From Flavobacterium psychroterrae (GTDB lineage Bacteria; Bacteroidota; Bacteroidia; Flavobacteriales; Flavobacteriaceae): DNA of 64,000 nucleotides. The stretch's first letter is position 1, and each line of letters starts with the position of its first letter. The DNA lies in assembly GCF_018380615.1 (NCBI RefSeq), contig NZ_JAGYVZ010000010.1, forward strand, positions 124,001-188,000. The letters are read 5' to 3'. Under the pieces are notes generated by a model. The model had not been told where the DNA came from and did not search any database. It was given only the letters and a program-made list of their open reading frames with translations. Of this stretch, positions 62,010-64,000 are shown one piece after another. A program made the position numbers and the translations under genes.

Positions 62010-62642
62010 ATGTTATCAAAAGAAATACAATTAGAAGTAAATAAAGGAGCAATGTTGCCTTTGATGGAGGAATTTTATACCATTCAAGGAGAGGGTTTTC
62101 ATACCGGGACAGCAGCTTACTTTATACGAATTGGAGGTTGTGACGTAGGTTGTCACTGGTGCGATGTTAAGGAAAGTTGGAATGCTGAATTACATCCGCC
62201 AACAAGTGTTGATTTAATTGTAAATAATGCTGCAAGTTCTGCAGACACCGTGGTAATAACTGGAGGAGAACCATTAACATGGGACATGACTTTGCTTACA
62301 CAAGAGTTGAAAAACAGAAATTTAAAAGTTCACATAGAAACTTCAGGTGCATATCCATTATCAGGTACTTGGGATTGGATTTGTCTTTCGCCGAAAAAAA
62401 ACAAATTGCCAACTCAAACAGTATATGATAATGCACATGAGTTAAAAGTGATTATTTATAATAAACACGATTTTATTTTTGCAGAGGAACAAGCGGAATT
62501 GGTAAATGATAAGGCAATTTTATTTCTTCAGCCAGAATGGAGTAAAAAAGAGGAGATGACTCCTTTAATTGTAGATTATGTAATGAATAATCCAAAATGG
62601 AGAGTTTCACTACAAACTCATAAATACTTGAATATTCCTTAG
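62010..62642 (+). CDS. queE: 7-carboxy-7-deazaguanine synthase, 210 aa
   Basis: Radical SAM enzyme of queuosine synthesis. Fe-S motif GGCDVGCHWCDVKESW (Cys44, Cys48, Cys51, the C-x3-C-x2-C spacing), EFYTIQGEGFHTGTAAYFIR before it, and VVITGGEPLTWDMTLLTQEL after. Short length is typical for QueE. Confidence 0.95.
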   Translation: MLSKEIQLEVNKGAMLPLMEEFYTIQGEGFHTGTAAYFIRIGGCDVGCHWCDVKESWNAELHPPTSVDLIVNNAASSADTVVITGGEPLTWDMTLLTQELKNRNLKVHIETSGAYPLSGTWDWICLSPKKNKLPTQTVYDNAHELKVIIYNKHDFIFAEEQAELVNDKAILFLQPEWSKKEEMTPLIVDYVMNNPKWRVSLQTHKYLNIP

Positions 62643-62693
62643 ATAGTAAACAAAAAAATCTCTTCAATTGAAGAGATTTTTTTGTTTACTATC
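62642..62693. terminator. Perfect 52-bp palindrome, bidirectional terminator
   Basis: The two 26-nt halves (62642-62667 and 62668-62693) are exact complements. The centre CTCTTCAATTGAAGAG is flanked by runs of A and T, so RNA of either strand gives a hairpin with a U tract. It begins at the last base of the queE stop codon. It separates convergent queE and the methyltransferase. Confidence 0.85.
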
Positions 62694-62737
62694 TACACAC
62701 TGTATAAAAAAGAAACGTTTTTTTTGTTCTGATTTTA

Positions 62738-63445
62738 TTAGATGGAGAGTTTTGCTAAATAATCATAGTGTTCGCCTTCTAAAATAAGCTCGCATTTTAA
62801 TCCATTTGCTGCTGCTGCATTCTGAAGTGTATTATAATCTAAATACAACCAATCAAAAGGTTCTTCTTTTTCTCCTTTATAAGAAATATTGAATACAAGT
62901 TCCCCATAATAATCTTTATCTGACGGAATCCACTTTCCGCCATCTTCATCTTCGTCAAACATATAAATGATATCAGAACTATCTAATAAAATTTGCCCAT
63001 TTGGATTTAAAAGTGATTTTAGCTTAGATAAAAACATATTACACTTCTCTAATTTTCCAAAAATACCAACGCCATTCATTAATAAAATAATAGTGTCGAA
63101 TTTTTCTCCCTCAAAATCCAGAATATTTTGAACTTTTGCATTTTTTACACCACGGAGTTTACTGGTTTCAATCGCTTTTTCTGAAATATCAATTGAAGTC
63201 ACCTCTAAATTACGATCATTTTGTAATGATAAACTATGACTTCCGGCTCCGCAACCAACGTCTAGTGTTTTTCCTGTGGCCAGTTGTAGCGCTTTTTGTT
63301 CAAGTTTAGGCATTTCGTTATAAGAGCGGAATAAATAATCAACACTCATTTCGTCTTCTTCAGAAATTGTAGTTTCTGTAATGATATCTTCTGGCGAATT
63401 ATTGGTTTGAAAATCGAACATCGCTTTTCCAAATAGATCTTTCAT
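62738..63445 (-). CDS. Class I SAM-dependent methyltransferase, 235 aa
   Basis: SAM-binding motif LDVGCGAGSHSLSLQNDRNL (motif I, D-V-G-C-G-A-G), then VTSIDISEKAIETSKLRGVK, FDTIILLMNGVGIFGKL and LNPNGQILLDSSDI (motifs II-III). The last third (WLYLDYNTLQNAAAANGLK) is a lid-type region. Substrate unknown. Convergent to queE. Confidence 0.9.
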   Translation of the reverse strand: MKDLFGKAMFDFQTNNSPEDIITETTISEEDEMSVDYLFRSYNEMPKLEQKALQLATGKTLDVGCGAGSHSLSLQNDRNLEVTSIDISEKAIETSKLRGVKNAKVQNILDFEGEKFDTIILLMNGVGIFGKLEKCNMFLSKLKSLLNPNGQILLDSSDIIYMFDEDEDGGKWIPSDKDYYGELVFNISYKGEKEEPFDWLYLDYNTLQNAAAANGLKCELILEGEHYDYLAKLSI

Positions 63446-63468
63446 TGTATTTTAGTTCAAAGTTTAAG

Positions 63469-63527
63469 GTTTCAAGTTTAAAGTTGTTTAATTTTGCAGA
63501 TCAACTTTAAAAAGTAAACTTGAAACA
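63469..63527. repeat. Inverted repeat GTTTCAAGTTTAAAGTT upstream of the YkgJ-type gene
   Basis: GTTTCAAGTTTAAAGTTG (63469-63486) and CAACTTTAA...AAACTTGAAAC (63502-63527) form a stem interrupted by a few bases. A TAATTTTG box (63489-63496) lies in it, a candidate -7 element for the next gene. Confidence 0.6.
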
Positions 63528-64000
63528 AATTTTAAATAACTTAAATAAGTTAGCCAAAGATAAGCATATCGAAAACAAAAAGTATTTTGATAAGCTGAAA
63601 AAGAAACAACCTAAAAATTTAGATTATGTTATGCAGGATTTGCATGATGCTGAATTTAAAAAGACAGATTGCCTAAAATGTGCCAATTGTTGCAAAACAA
63701 CCGGACCATTATTTACTTTGGCAGATATCGAAAGGATTTCAAAATCTTTCAGACAAAAGCCGCAGCAATTCATCGAACAATATCTTCAAATCGATGAAGA
63801 CAAAGATTATGTCCTAAAAAGTGTTCCCTGTACTTTTTTAGATAATGAAAATTATTGCATGATTTATGACGTTCGTCCAAAAGCCTGCAGAGAATTTCCG
63901 CATACAGATCGTAAAAAGTTCAATCAAATTACAGATCTCACATTAAAAAATGTTGCCATTTGTCCCGCTGCTTACAATATAGTAGAGGAAATGAAAAAGA
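63520..64000 (+). CDS. YkgJ-family cysteine-cluster protein, N-terminal part, truncated by window edge
   Basis: Open from a TTG at 63520 to the right edge, 160 residues. TDCLKCANCCKTTGPLFTLA (C-x2-C-x2-CC) and CTFLDNENYCMIYDVRPKAC are YkgJ-type zinc/iron cluster motifs, with CPAAYNIVEE near the edge. An in-frame stop (TAA 63508-63510) lies just before and no ATG is nearby, so TTG 63520 (read as Met) is the best start. Translation begins MKQILNNLNKLAKDKHIENK. Confidence 0.85.
   Translation, partial: MKQILNNLNKLAKDKHIENKKYFDKLKKKQPKNLDYVMQDLHDAEFKKTDCLKCANCCKTTGPLFTLADIERISKSFRQKPQQFIEQYLQIDEDKDYVLKSVPCTFLDNENYCMIYDVRPKACREFPHTDRKKFNQITDLTLKNVAICPAAYNIVEEMKK

Noticed and set aside
1-64000. tRNA, rRNA or tmRNA genes
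   Set aside because: No cloverleaf-like segments or conserved TPsiC arms were found by eye in the intergenic gaps.

Overview
This is an AT-rich chromosomal window from a member of the Flavobacteriaceae, most likely Flavobacterium. Several lines agree on this: promoters of the Bacteroidota type (TAnnTTTG around -7, sometimes TTTG/TTG about 19-21 nt upstream), little use of Shine-Dalgarno sites, lipoprotein and Sec signals typical of the phylum, a TonB-ExbB-ExbD-ExbD operon with PstS-like and TPR genes, a kynurenine pathway, and a DAHP synthase with a C-terminal chorismate mutase. No rRNA, tRNA, CRISPR array, transposase or prophage was seen. The order is normal chromosome with small accessory patches.

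Layout. 1-2241: 5' part of a large secreted outer-membrane-type protein running off the left edge. 2331-3517: a patch of very small membrane genes (56, 70, 26 and 25 aa) around an XRE regulator broken by one stop codon. 3717-13642: aspartokinase, GNAT, fructose-bisphosphatase, TerB-like, then a tight operon (HupE-like, dCMP deaminase, S41 protease, SnoaL-like), a flavoprotein, MarC and a DUF3109 protein. 13977-17616: ribonucleotide reductase nrdB and nrdA. 17771-22428: a frameshifted gene, a DUF1800/DUF1501 pair, and a HigBA-type toxin-antitoxin pair. 22575-27027: phenylalanine/tyrosine operon (prephenate dehydratase, aminotransferase, prephenate dehydrogenase, DAHP synthase-chorismate mutase) headed by a Phe/Tyr-rich leader peptide and a terminator/antiterminator. 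27297-39360: rsgA, dtd, three DUF3857 paralogues, MazG-like, aroA, queA, kynureninase. 39706-52223: accessory and surface genes (glycine-zipper lipoprotein, a 603-aa protein of unclear function, AsmA-like, penicillin acylase, SnoaL and SnoaL-beta-lactamase pair, AraC, a Shedu-type nuclease, GNAT). 52836-55765: kynurenine monooxygenase and a HerA-like ATPase. 56145-61908: exbB-exbD-exbD-tonB-small membrane gene-PstS-like-TPR. 61985-64000: queE, a methyltransferase and the start of a YkgJ-type cysteine-cluster gene.

How genes work together. The aromatic operon supplies Phe and Tyr, aroA acts earlier in the same pathway, and the leader peptide couples transcription to charging of Phe/Tyr tRNA. 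queE and queA serve queuosine synthesis. kynU and kmo are two steps of tryptophan breakdown toward NAD. The Ton genes would energise outer-membrane transport.

Most notable: (1) a textbook-like transcription attenuator upstream of pheA, with leader peptide, complementary antiterminator and terminator all readable; (2) the cluster of tiny membrane peptides, two of them related and one coupled by TAATG to a DUF5808 gene; (3) several families of nested intergenic inverted repeats; (4) two DUF3857 transglutaminase-like paralogues that appear to have lost the catalytic Cys and His. All functional statements are from reading the sequence and from family knowledge; no searches were run.
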